From positions 372,001 through 436,000 of the forward strand of contig NJPS01000046.1 of NCBI GenBank assembly GCA_002946415.1: a stretch of DNA of 64,000 nt, given 5' to 3'. This document shows positions 11,624-23,400 of the stretch, one piece after another; the first letter of the stretch is position 1; each line of letters opens with the position of its first letter. This stretch comes from Rutstroemia sp. NJR-2017a BVV2. Taxonomy: Eukaryota > Ascomycota > Leotiomycetes > Helotiales > Rutstroemiaceae. The notes below the pieces were generated by a model, which ran no database searches, had not been told where the DNA came from, and was given only the letters and a program-made list of their open reading frames with translations. A program made the translations under genes and the position numbers.

Positions 11624-12433
11624 TTAATAGACGCTGATGGCGTTTATTAAACCCGGTGATTGTCGAGGAGGTAAATAGTAACCTTCATCGAAGAAGGCCT
11701 CTTGTTCGGATTGCGGTATCGAGGGTGCCGAGGATGTGGATTTGGAGTTGTAGTATGAAGTAGTTGCGATTTGTTGACGTTGTTTTTCCGAGAAGCTGGG
11801 GATGGTATCTGAAGGAGGAGATGGTGGCATCGATTCGTCTTCTGAAGAGTCGGAGTCGTGGTCGAGCTCTGGTGGGTATGATGCGGAGTGGGATTGTGTG
11901 AGGTGGAGTTGGAGACTTGAGTAATCTTCCTCTCCGTCGTCTTCGAATTCCTCCTCGTCCTCCTCTGGTACTTCTTGTGAAGAGGTGATGATGCTTCGGG
12001 ATGGTACGCGGTGTAATGAGACCATGTCGGCGGCTTCCTCCATATCTTCATCCGAATCGTAATCGCTGTCTGCGTCCGAGGAGTCGTCATCCTCTGCTTG
12101 CCAGTCCTCCTCGGGGTCTTCGATGATGGTGTCCGCCCATTGGATGTGTCTTGGTTCTTCTTGCTTGGTGGCCTTCTTGACGGATTGGTTGAACCAGCTC
12201 TCTTGCTCTTGTTCGGCCTCGGCGAGTTCGAGCATCAGCGAATCGAGAAGGTTTGCGTGGCCGACAAGGAGACGAAGGTTGTGATCCGCTCGAGCAGCTT
12301 CAGAAGAAAGCTTGCCTCGAGCAGTGTGGGCGAGGTAGTAGGTTTGAGTGATAGACATTTTCTTTGGCTTCAATGGTGATGATGGGAATTGGGATTGGGT
12401 TTGGGAGAGAGGAGATCTGGAAATTGTCGACAT
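11624..12433 (-). CDS. Acidic protein of unknown function, probably conserved
   Basis: Single-exon frame of 269 aa from the ATG at 12433. The N-terminal 90 residues look ordered and helical and are rich in Leu, Ala, His and Arg (YYLAHTARGKLSSEAA, then HNLRLLVGHANLLDSLMLEL). The rest is very acidic and Ser-rich with runs of Asp/Glu, probably disordered, and ends in a short hydrophobic tail. No signal peptide, membrane segment or named domain is visible. The style matches conserved uncharacterised proteins of filamentous ascomycetes, but I cannot name the family. It is the only convincing gene in about 15 kb, with 6.7 kb of gene-free DNA below and 7.4 kb above it, which hints at complex regulation. 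Confidence 0.8.
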   Translation of the reverse strand: MSTISRSPLSQTQSQFPSSPLKPKKMSITQTYYLAHTARGKLSSEAARADHNLRLLVGHANLLDSLMLELAEAEQEQESWFNQSVKKATKQEEPRHIQWADTIIEDPEEDWQAEDDDSSDADSDYDSDEDMEEAADMVSLHRVPSRSIITSSQEVPEEDEEEFEDDGEEDYSSLQLHLTQSHSASYPPELDHDSDSSEDESMPPSPPSDTIPSFSEKQRQQIATTSYYNSKSTSSAPSIPQSEQEAFFDEGYYLPPRQSPGLINAISVY

Positions 12434-15400
12434 TTTGTATGATTATGCTGTAATGTTGCTGCAGTATTGTATGACTCAAGGCAGCCAATTTTTTTTAGTC
12501 GAGTCCGAGGATCGGTGACTGAAATGAGATACCGGGGTATCTGTGGGAGATTTGTATAGGGCGGTCGTGGTGATAATCTGGTATAAACCCTTTGGTTGAC
12601 TTTTTACTTCTTGAAGACTGATGTTGGACGTTTGAAGTTATTGATGTCTTGTTGTGTGAAGTAGATGTTTGATGAGTATGGGAATAGAGGAATTAGAATG
12701 GATCATGAGGAGGAATTCGGGCAGTCTTTGTATCCAGATGATTTCTCGGTCTTTCGTAAAATGCAGCCAGCATTTTGCATATGGAGACCATGGAGCCAGG
12801 ACTTCCAAGGGCTGATTCATACGACCGAAACTCCGTCTCGTCCGTCTGTGGACGTAAGGCTCATTGCTGGGCCATTAACCCCATGGCGCTAAGGAAGAAA
12901 GAAAAACATTTAGACTCAAGCTAAGCTTCTCCTGGTAATACTCTCGCAAAAGATGGAGCGCAGACAAAGTCCGGCCGCAAGAATGGGTAGAATGGAAGCG
13001 GTGGGATTTTTCAGCCGATCAGCCAGATGAGGCTAATGCCCTGAACAATGAATAATGCACCGGCTGCTGAGAAAGCGACAAAGGAGTTTAATTCGATGAT
13101 GACGGAGTTTTGAATGCATTGCCAACCAATCCAGCTTACTAAATGGCCAGATTAAGTAATGCTGGCTACTTTGCTGCTGCTGCTTCTGTGTAGCTGCTCG
13201 GAGTTGTGTCGTATTTCCACCAGCCAACTGTACATAAACCCCGAAGGAATATACTGCTGCTCCTCTTTCGTAGAGTGAACTCCCCTCCCTCCCACCAAGA
13301 TGCCGAAGTAGTCATTTAACCTTGTCTTTCAGTCTTTCTTGGCCCCGTTCCTCGAGTCTTTGACTACTCCGCAATGTTTCACTTGCTCATTGTGATCCCC
13401 TTCACGATATTGGATTTAAAGTTCCAAAAGCGGCAACAACGAATATCCGCGGAAGAAAACAAAGAGGTGATTAGTATTCTCCGACGAGCTCTCCTCCCAC
13501 CGACGCACCCACGATACCCTCTTTTACACACGGTCCATGGATGACAAACTCGATAACCCACTTTGACATCTAGACATGCCAACCCTTTCATCGCTACGCC
13601 TTTCAAGTGATATGCTTATTTCTTCCGAGTTCTATGCTCGATGTTCCATGTTCTATGTTACAAAGCAAATAATGGCACCATTTCTCCAGAGTATCAATTC
13701 TCCAAGCTGGCTGGGTCTCCAATTCCCACACGTCTCCGGTGATGAGTGATGGATGCCGATAAATTTCGAGTCACGAATAATCAAGTTGGTAGCTTCATAA
13801 ACCCGCACACGTAACTCGTGCTTGCATCTGATTAGCCATGGTGATTCCCCAACGTGCCAAAAGTGTTGCGTGTGATATACGCGTTAAAGGAACAATTCCT
13901 TGTACCCTGAATATCAACTCGCCTCAACGCAGCAGCCTGACCCTCTCTGAATGCCCTACATCGAACTACGAAACACGGTCAACAGCCAGACAACCAACCG
14001 AAGGGCAGAAACGCAGCAGCCGAACCAAGCCTCCACGCAAACAAGCAAAGACATGACTCTTGCCCCGCCATTTGCGCTTCCCCCTACCTTACCGAGCAGA
14101 GAACACCCAATACTAATGTACGAACATGTCCACGAAGCTGCCACGAAAGCGAATGTGAACCCCTTGGGAATGATAGGGCAATTAGTTGGCAGCCTACTAG
14201 GCACGCACTTCTGCGCGCTCGGATAGCTCGTCTCGCTCGCCTTATTACGCACAGCAAACCAACGCACAAGCACACACAGCACAGCACCGCACCGCACCGC
14301 ATCGCATCGACCGTCGCCGTCTCATCCCCCATCTCTCTTGTGCCATACGACTCTTTTCCTAATTCAATCACCAGTCACTCGTCCACTCACTCCCCGTCCG
14401 CACAGTGCACACACATGCGCACGTAAGCAAGAGCTCAACCACCACCACCACCACCACCCCCACATTCAAGTAACGTATCCTTTCAGGCAGCCGATTGTGC
14501 TCTCCCCTCCGCCAAGATCAAATCTGCGACCGTGTTGGAAATTTTGATCTCCGCCTTTCTGCACCTGCGCCCGCACCTGCACCTGCACCTTCACAGGGCT
14601 TGGTTCGGGTTTTTTTGTATATTTCATTTTTCACAGTGCCGGTAAGCTTCCGGTAAGGGTTTTTGTTGATTATTTGTTTATCTCTTGCTCCATTCATCCC
14701 ACCGATATTATGTCGCTGGCTCGTCTATCTCCGCTTGGATTATCTGTGTATCCTTGCGTTGCCTTGACCGTACTGTATGTACATTCATTACCTGCAGGTG
14801 AGTATGTGTTCCTGATTATGTTTACAAGCCCTCGAAGCCACACTGGACGACGAGATTCCAAATTCTTCCGATGCCGAATCATCAATCGATCAAGCTTCGA
14901 AGCGGTGCTAGGTTACTCGGTAACTCGGGGTTGCAGCTTTCCTTTCCCTGCTTCCTTCTTCACACTTCACACTTCAGACGAGACGACGAGCCCGTGCGAA
15001 CTCCGACGCAGCGGGATGGAGTTCCCGACCATACGAACACAGCACAGTATCGAGTAGGAACGGATAATGCGGGTGAAGAGGACATAGGACACATACCCAG
15101 ACTATTCAGGGACTTGTGTTAATCATCGTCATCATCACTTGCGCCCTGCCTGCTCCATAACTTTATTTCAATCTCTAAATTTTTTCTCATTTTTCTTCCC
15201 ACTACTCGGGCCCGTATGGATCCCGTTTTTTCCACAGGCCCGACTCCAACTTATCCAAGCCATCATCTCTAGACGCCGTACAGTCATAGTTTGGGAAAAA
15301 AGCCCGTGAACGAGGTGACAAGGTGAAAAGCGTGAAAATTTCTATACAAGGAGATCCGCAAATTCGGCCGATGCTCTGTGCTACTTTGATATTGGGCAGG

Positions 15401-16640
15401 GAGGACGTCGTCGGTAACTCGGCGTTCATCTAACGTTCTGGTGGTCTCGAAGAGGTAATTGATAATTAACTGATTTGTCACTTGGTGAATCCTTCCTGAG
15501 CTTCCTGACGTTTTCCTTCACTCCCGCCGGGGTTTGCTAAGCTCCGTTGTCGCGTAACCTTAATTCCATACGACTGATACTTTGTGATTGGGCATCACAA
15601 GATGTGCGCATTCGCTTCCGCATTTCGGGTTTCCTTTGAAACTCAAATAAAGCCATAAGCTATAAGCCATCCATGAGTCTGGGACTCACGGCCGGGTGGG
15701 TTTGTCAGCGGGGTTTGCGAACGGAGATATAGTTAATGCTGTGCTAGTTTGGCGAATATTTTAATTGGTGGAATCGCGAGCTGTTGATGAATAATGCGAC
15801 AACCTTTGTCATCTTCTTCTTGCATTCACCGTATTGGGACAATGCCGAATTTGAAATCGGAATTTGGATGTTGCATGCAGTCATTGATGTTCATCCTCCC
15901 CATGTTCCATTCATTCAATAATGTCAACCCGAAGCTTGGAGGACTAGCTAGCTAGCTACCATAGCAGTTCGTCTTACATGAGCTCACACATACCTCGTCG
16001 CCGTGTACGACTTCGCTACCCATATCTCTCGCTCACCTCGTGAAAATGGATCCTCATCCTCTTACCCCAGGTCGAACCATATGTTACATTACCCATCTAC
16101 CCGCAGAACAGGTCAACGCGTCGCCGTACCCGAACGGGCATACCAAGAGAGGCTGAGTCCATCTTCTCCCACCCCATCACTCTAACCCTGCGCAAACGCT
16201 ACGCATACATAGCCTTATGAACTTCATATAAAGTCCAACGTCAGATTATCGAAAACAAACCCAGCTCTGTACCTGGCGTGCGTACCTGGACTAATCCAAG
16301 CGAGATGTTCATTTCGGGTGCCAAGCGCGTATCGTATCGTATTCCATACGTACTGCTGTGCTGCGCTGCGCTGGTGGGATCTCCAATAATCCGTTATATT
16401 AAGCTATGCCTGCGCCTACCAATTCCATTTATTGAATGGAGGGAGGTTGGTACCTTTCGAGCAGTGCAGTTGAAGGATCAACATTGAACACTCACTGCCT
16501 AGTGGCCGTCGTTTGTCTGTACCGTACCTGGATCCATTTTTAGATGGGCGTCCAGGGGGGTTCCGTGTATTTGGGATATTATGTCAATGATCGCCGTTTG
16601 GGCTTTTCGCTGTTTATTTTTTGTTTTTATTTTTTGTTTT

Positions 16641-16668
16641 TGGCTTTTGGCTTTTGGCTTTTGGCTTT
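16641..16668 (+). repeat. (TTTTGGC)4 repeat
   Basis: Four consecutive heptanucleotide GGCTTTT units within a T-rich run; intergenic. Confidence 0.85.
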
Positions 16669-18713
16669 TTTGTTCGGTGGAGGAGATCAAGTGCTCGGTG
16701 CAAGTATGCATGCGGATGGAGCAGATACTTTTTCCTTTGCTTTTTGCAATCTCCTACAGTATATGACCGGGAAGTATCCATGGTCATGGGAGGATCGTCT
16801 GAAGTCAGGTAAATAATGAATCAACGGCACGTTGACTTGCCGGAAGTCAAACGGATTCAAGCCTCCGAGATACAATGTCGATACTCATTTCTTCTCGGAA
16901 GAAGGGTGTAGAGTTATGTCGATCAGTTCCACGAGGTTGCAATGACAACCTCACGCATAAATGCCACAAGCGTGAGCACTCCGGATCCTTCACAAAGTTC
17001 ACAGTCCACGTTGCCCTCAATGGCCCATTCACGTGATTGGGCAGGCGGTAGTTGAGGTTGATCTTCATAGGCACCCTTCAGAGAAGTGCCTTAAGGTTTC
17101 CGAGCTCTGCTAAGAAATCGAATTCGACAGGGTTGTTCATAGAACCTCAACGCCCGGAAAATAGAGCTTCCGTTCATTCGTGTCATATGATGTCCAGAAG
17201 AAACGGACATTTCCCGAACTGCTCCTATCTAGCGTAGGCTGTAACCTGCAAGCGAGGGGTTACCAAGTACAGTATTTTACAATGCGGGGCAGCAGTTCTG
17301 GACTTTCCGGATGAACCCTTTTCGGCAACATCTTCGAGGTAGAAAAAAAAAAACCGTTGGTTCCGACTTATCCATTACCAACGCGCAACATAACATCTCC
17401 ACTTTTGGCGAAAATCCTTGCAACGACTCACCGGAGTTACGGAGTCCACATTCCAGATTCGTCTGTCCTGTTCTTCTCGTGGTTGATTTCCTCTTTGCTA
17501 TCGGAGAGCCGCATGCGCAATCGGAGTTAATGATTGGTTTTCCTACTTTTCCCGACTTCTTGCAGAATGTGCATCTGTTTCCATAGCGAAAGACTGAGTT
17601 TAGGAATTCTGGACTCTTTATCCTGCGCGGGTGCGGCGCTTTGCGGGTTGGGGCGGATCCGGATGCATGGATTATCTAGTGGAAGTTCTGGTGTTCGGAG
17701 AACTTGGTTTTGGAGTTCTGAGAGCGGCGGCTCTTTTGGCCGTTTCAAGGGATCGAGATGCATGGTTCGTGGGCACGTTCTGGTCGACGGGAATATAACG
17801 GATCGGATCCTTTGACGTTCTTGAAAACGAAAAAATAAGAAGAAGAAAATGGTAGGGCTCTTGAGATGTTGCTTTCGGGATTAAGGAAAGACGATGGAAC
17901 CTTTGACTCAAATCAAGTGATAATTGCCTGGACGAGTGGATGGCGTCTAGACTTTTTGGTCCGATGTCACCTTTACTTACTGTTTTTATCTTGAGGAGTT
18001 ATCGCCGATTAGAAAAGTCCTACGCCGACGAACTCTAGGTTCTACTTGAATTTGATCAATATTTACTATAATTCAAATAAAGGGATAGCAGAGTTATTCA
18101 AAATATAAGTGGTTAAAGCAATTTTGAGTTCTGCAAACTGTCCATGGGGATCCGCGACGCTGTGAATTACACACATACATGCATCATCGGCTATCTCACG
18201 AATAGCAAGGCACTTCTACTGTACTCCCTTTCGTCTACCCACAATTGCACAAATGATGTCCTTCTTGTTCTAATTCTCGTCTTCCCCTTTCCAGCAGATA
18301 AAAACCCTTCCAAATTGCTCACTCCATCCACACACAGCTTTCCCGCCCATCCATCCAACCTGCACATACGATCCAGAAACCGAGAAACGCAAGCTCGGGG
18401 GTCTGTCTAGCTACCCGTCCACGGCGTAGGATAGGCCGAGAGGCAGAAATACTCTCTCCCTCCCACTACAGTACAGTCCGCTCGTTGTACATAAACCCAA
18501 GCCAGCACCGTGGATTAGACCAAAACCAGACAAATATCTTGCGACGAACAAAAACGGACCTCTTCCCAGGAGATAAACGAGCAAGCACACATGCATGCGG
18601 AAACTAGTTTCCATCCCCCGTACCTATATCTAAGAAACCACGCCGTGAAACTCAACTTTGCTCGCTTGTAGATCGCGTTTCCTCATGCATGCATATACAT
18701 TTAATTTCCACCG

Positions 18714-18752
18714 CTCTCCCTCTCCCTCTCCCTCTCCCTCTCCCTCTCCCTC
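18714..18752 (+). repeat. (CTCTCC)6 pyrimidine repeat
   Basis: Six hexanucleotide units forming a pure pyrimidine run in the gene-poor region. Such tracts are common near fungal transcription starts, but no gene follows on this strand until 23401. Confidence 0.85.
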
Positions 18753-19847
18753 GTCCAAACCTCCCACCTCTCGACCATCAACATCGCGTTCCCCTTACGC
18801 TTGGAAGTCCCCCTTCCCCATCACTCACTCACTCACCTGCTGCTGCTGGTGATGGAAGGAAGATCGATATCCCCGCTCCTTTTACACAAACCAAGATCCT
18901 CAGTGCAATATCACCATGTTCGTATTCGCATCTCGCGGCAATGCCATCCATACTAGATAGAGACAACACCACACCTGCATTTCCGTCGAGGTAAGAATGT
19001 ATAGATAGGTAGAGTAGCTAGGTAGTGAGGCTGCTCGGAAAGAAGTGTGCGAAAAGAGCAGAAAACCTATGGAAGAGGGACCGATAAGCCCTAATTCATA
19101 AGATATTGCCTACCTACGCTGCTTCTCTGTGGGTGAGAAGATAGGATGTATTGAAGGAACTACCAAATGTGAAAGTTGAAACCGACGGTCTGGAGTCAGC
19201 GTGAAAACTGTAGACTTATAATGAATAAGGAATAGGTTTGAATATAGAGGTCAAACATGGTATTGAACGCCGTTTGATTCTTTTCATCGTCTTTCAAACT
19301 TTGCACATCTAGCTACCTAGCTAGCTGATTGGTCGCCATCGCCCCCCTCAACTAGCTCCATTCTACGTCCCAGCTCGATGATTCAGTAACCCAGCGTTCG
19401 TCTACGCAGTACACATCTTCACTCGCTCACCTCATACCAAAGCTCACCCATCCATATCGCTCTAGCTTCATTTCCATCTCCCTAACCGATGAAACCACCC
19501 GTACCATGGCTTATCATATCCTTCCAAAAATATCAAAACAAACACCCCATTCCCCATCCCATCCCATCCCATTGCATTCCATATATTCCATGCCAAACCC
19601 AAATACGAATGCGTACCAACACCCATCCAAGTCTATATGTTCCTCTTTTCGCCCATTTCGATTGTGTCCCAAATGTATCCCAGCTATTGCATATCCATAA
19701 CGCCCCTGTTTCCACGCTTGCTTGTTAACGTGCAAGTTTAGATACTTAAACGAATGAGTAGTGTTGAACCGAGTCGAACGAACGTGGTTATCCGTAGAGT
19801 TATATGTATGAAATCATCCGCACAAAGTAAAAGAACTGGACAAATGC

Positions 19848-22269
19848 CTAAACAGCTCCAAGGTCCTTCAAAGCTCCCGCCAACCTTCTGTAGTCTCTCA
19901 GTAATTCCAGCACCTCGTTGATCTTCAGATCTCCTGGATTCTGTATCTCCATGAACCGCTTGATAGGTGGGGCGACCTTTGGTGTTTCCTTGGGTGTTTC
20001 CTTTGGTGGGAGAACAGATGCCAAGTCGGGGAATGCCTGTATCAAGTCAGTAAGGTTACAACAGCCCTGGCAATAACACCACTCACAGTCGTCAAATCCA
20101 CCAGCCCTCCATCCGGAACCGTGTTTTTGGCAGGTGTAGGCGTCGAAGGAGTAGGAGTAGTTACACGTCCAAAACCACGCATCATACCCATACCAGCGAT
20201 TCTGTTCATTGGATTTAAAGAATTGCCCAAGTTCCTCATCGATTCGACAATAGCAGGATTACTGCTAGCCGCCTGTGGAGACGGTGTTCCCTTCTCGCTG
20301 GCATCTTCTTGGGCGAAAGCAACCCTTTTACTAGCACTGCCGCCACTTCGGTTGCTGTCTGTACTTCTTTCTCGAGTCATTTTCCGTCCACCGATGAAGT
20401 TCAATACTCTCTCATCCAGTTTTGGGGCCGAGTCACTTCTGCTACGGCCTTCAGACTTGGTTTCAGATGTAGTTTCATTATTGGTGGTCTTGCCACCTGG
20501 ACTGTGAGGAGTGCTGTCACCACTAGCCGAAGCATCATCTTCAGGTGGAGGAGTGCTGACGAGTTTTCGAGCATCGTCTAATGTCTTCGGAACTATGATA
20601 TCCTTCGATTGGCCTGCGGTGTCTCTTTCTTTCAGCTTTCCGAGCAAGAACTTATAGCTATCCCCAAGACTGTTGCCTATGCTTTTGAATCCTTGGTCAG
20701 CAGTATCGAAAATCGCGTCCCCAGCTGCACCAAAGGCTGCCGGTGGTTGAAATAAATCGCTGAGTCGTCGATCAGCCCCGGAAGCTTTTGGTCGAAGTGA
20801 TACCACTGAGGAAGCGGTGGCCTTAGAGACACTAGAAGTTAGTGTCGTCGATGCAACTACTGGAGCCGAAGGACCAGTAGGCGGGACATCAACTGTCAAG
20901 AATTCCGGCTTATCTGCTCTTGGTGTGCCAGGCCGACTGCTGAGTTTTGGCGGTCCAGATAGTACTTCGTCTGCTCGCAAGCTTGCGAGGTCCACCGTTT
21001 CGAGGAACGATATTGCAGCCTCTAGATTCGTTAGACAGTATGCAGCTTCTCCATCAATTTTTGTCTCGCATCTAAACCTTTGGATAAAGTAAAGATTGCT
21101 TATAACATCCATGCCTTCAGGCCGAGATGTGATAAGAGTATAGATGAGCATAGGCATGATCTCGTCAGCAGAAGAAGATGGATGGAAGTGTGACAAGGTG
21201 TCAACAATGCTTTTGTGAGCTGCCTTGAGATGGTTCAATTTTCCAAGCGGATACTTTTCGTCGTTCATGGCGATCAGTTCTGTCCGCGCTTCTTCTAACC
21301 ACTCCCGAACCTCCATCTCTCGCTTCACTATAGCGCTTGCATCCTCCGTTGATTCTAGGCCTAGGTCGACCCCCAAGTCCGTAAGCCCAATGCCGACGAC
21401 TGAAAGTGCAGCCGTTTTGGATCGCAGCTTTTCATCCTGAGCTTCATCTTGTGTACTTCTATGTCGCCATATTCTGTCGTATACTCCCTCACAGACTCTC
21501 CTTTCAATAGCTTCTTCTAGAACTCCACGTTTGTGCTCCAGCGCTTTCCTAGCACGTTTTCGATCATTGATTTCCTCGCTAGTCAGCATCTGCTGCTCAG
21601 AAGATCCTCTTTCTAACGGTTTAGGCCGTTCCTTGCTCATCGAAGCTGCCTTTGCCCTGAACTTGCTAGCCGTCGATGATAAGGATGATACCGACGGTAC
21701 TGGAGAGCTATCTCGGTGTTGGCGGGAAGACAATGCTGAGATGTGCGTGTTGATGTGATTTGCCGCAACTGCATAAAAGTCTTGAAACAGAGCGGATAAT
21801 TTCTCAATGGACGGTGGAGTTGGGTGTACTTTGGCAGAGAGGGAGTCTATAAAGCTGCATAATCTGTTAGCATCTAACCAGAACAAGTATTTGGGCCAAC
21901 AAACCTATCTGCCAAGCTCACAAGCTCTATGGGAAGTTCATCAAAGTCTGCGGGCAATTTTCCGGAGCCCTCGGTAGTTGCTTCATGCCCTCCCTCATCT
22001 TCATTCTTCTCAGATATATTCGGTTGGGCCCCTGGGCGCTTGTTCTCCCCCTCATTTGTCTTGTCCGTCATAGCTACAGCTGGAATCGCACCATTCTGTA
22101 TCGTATTTGCTCTTGAAGGGCGACTCAATCGGTCCGGGCTGGAGGGTTCCAACTTGGAGAACGATTTGGACAGCTGTAAGGGTCGAGGGCGTGAAGCATC
22201 GCTCTTTCTATCCGAGGAAGCCATGAAATCTGGAAGGGTGAAATGCATCTTGTTAGTGAATGAAGGCAT
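19848..22269 (-). CDS. VPS9-domain protein, probable Rab5-type GEF
   Basis: Exons 21905-22269, 20087-21854 and 19848-20036 join in frame to 773 aa. The first ATG is at 22269; the open frame extends slightly upstream on TTG. The central region, roughly residues 245-435, is a VPS9 domain. It shows the hallmark run SADEIMPMLIYTLI, then VISNLYFIQRF and the GEAAYCLTNLEAAISFLE block. VPS9 domains catalyse GDP/GTP exchange on Rab5/Vps21 GTPases in endosomal and vacuolar transport. The flanks are Ser/Thr/Pro-rich and probably disordered, and no C-terminal CUE domain is seen. It may therefore be nearer to yeast Muk1 than to Vps9, which is inference. The gene is divergent from the Atg15 gene. Confidence 0.9.
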
Positions 22270-23400
22270 TTCCAACCTATTCAAGAGGATTGAAGAGGAG
22301 AAGAAAGATAGACCTACGGTATTTGTACGGTTGAGCTGTCAAAATTAAAATCGCATGAATTTGGATATCGCCTGAAACTCTGGTCGAGCGAGAAGCCAGG
22401 GATCGCTGTTAACGAGTGTGGAAAATAAGAAAGGGTTTGAGCTGATCTGCACGACAGGAAAGATGCAATGCAATATCCAAGGTTTTTACATTTCAATGAT
22501 CGTCCTACTTATTTAGTTTGCAGAAATCGACTTTCCGGAACAAATTTAGGATTCTTTAAAACTAACGGGCAGCCGCCGATGGTTCGATGGGTCCTGATAC
22601 TCACGACCCTATTACCCAGTAGGTAGCCAAGCACTGAACTTTGATGTGAAGGTTGGTCTGAAAGGACGCGCCAACAAAACTAACAACACCAAGACCCATC
22701 CAGGTTTCTGAAGGGAGGAGCGTTACGATAGGTAGCTGCCGCGAAAAGGGACGTATGTTGGTGTGTTTTGGGATACGTTGCTGTATGTTCCTGTATGTTG
22801 TTGTATGTATGTTTCGAGGAGGGCGTTGATGTTGACGCTTGGAGCGCGATGATGAGTGCTGGAGTGCTGGAGTGCTGCAGTGCTGCAGTGCTGCGACCAA
22901 TAATATGCACGACGAGAATCAGTTTCCTATCAAGACTCCAGACATTTGCAGGTGCTCCATGGTTCGCCTAGTCCGGTCCGTAAAGGTAAGGCAGTAAGGT
23001 CCAAGGGCTCCGTCGGCATCACGGAATTGCGCATGGAGATGGACCCGTGAGATTGTGCTAACTCGAAAAGGCTCCAAGCTCCCGCGTATTCCCTTGCACG
23101 ATCCACAGTATTATCTGTCACTCGCTGCATATCTGCACGAGGGTCTCCCCAATCATTCGTCTCAGCCAATCATACCACCGCCTTTCTTGACCGCCCTCGA
23201 ACTCACGTATCCTGCCTCGCCTGCAGGAGTTCCGCCTGACGCAGGTGAATCGTGACGCCTCTGACGAACGGCCGCCTGGATTAAGGTACAAGACTTTGGG
23301 CGTTTCTCCATCCTATGAATCCTCAACCATAATCTTTTAATCTGTATCCTTCTTCTTTTCATTTCCCGCTTAGGCATCTTCATCAGATCTCCCAAAGAAG
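22270..23400. promoter_or_regulatory. Divergent intergenic region (VPS9 protein / Atg15)
   Basis: A 1.1-kb spacer between two divergent starts. It contains a degenerate GAGTGCTG/CAGTGCTG tandem run at about 22853-22893. No additional gene was recognised; short minus-strand frames near 23162-23575 only mirror the Atg15 first exon. Confidence 0.5.
22853..22893 (+). repeat. Degenerate GTGCTGGA/GTGCTGCA tandem repeat
   Basis: Five successive 9-bp units related to AGTGCTGGA, the later ones AGTGCTGCA, in the divergent promoter region. Confidence 0.75.

Larger units (their letters stand above)
12434..19847. other. Gene-poor region, part 3, upstream of the acidic-protein gene
   Basis: About 7.4 kb without a recognisable gene; it includes the upstream region of the gene starting at 12433. 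Open frames are below 130 aa, overlap on both strands and lack domain features. It contains pyrimidine-rich plus-strand tracts (about 14330-14600, 18280-18360, 18710-18850, 19530-19580), CTAGCTAG-type short palindromes at 15944-15958 and 19309-19326, and (CTCTCC)n and (TTTTGGC)n repeats. Long UTRs or noncoding transcripts are possible but not demonstrable here. Confidence 0.5.

Noticed and set aside
11647..12090. 147-aa second minus-strand frame inside the acidic gene
   Set aside because: An out-of-frame Thr/Pro/His shadow of the acidic repeats; the main frame has an ATG, an ordered N-terminus and full length.
4889..19847. Transposon remnants as the cause of the gene-poor tract
   Set aside because: No reverse transcriptase, transposase or integrase peptide, no long terminal repeats and no strong AT-rich RIP signature were seen, only simple repeats.
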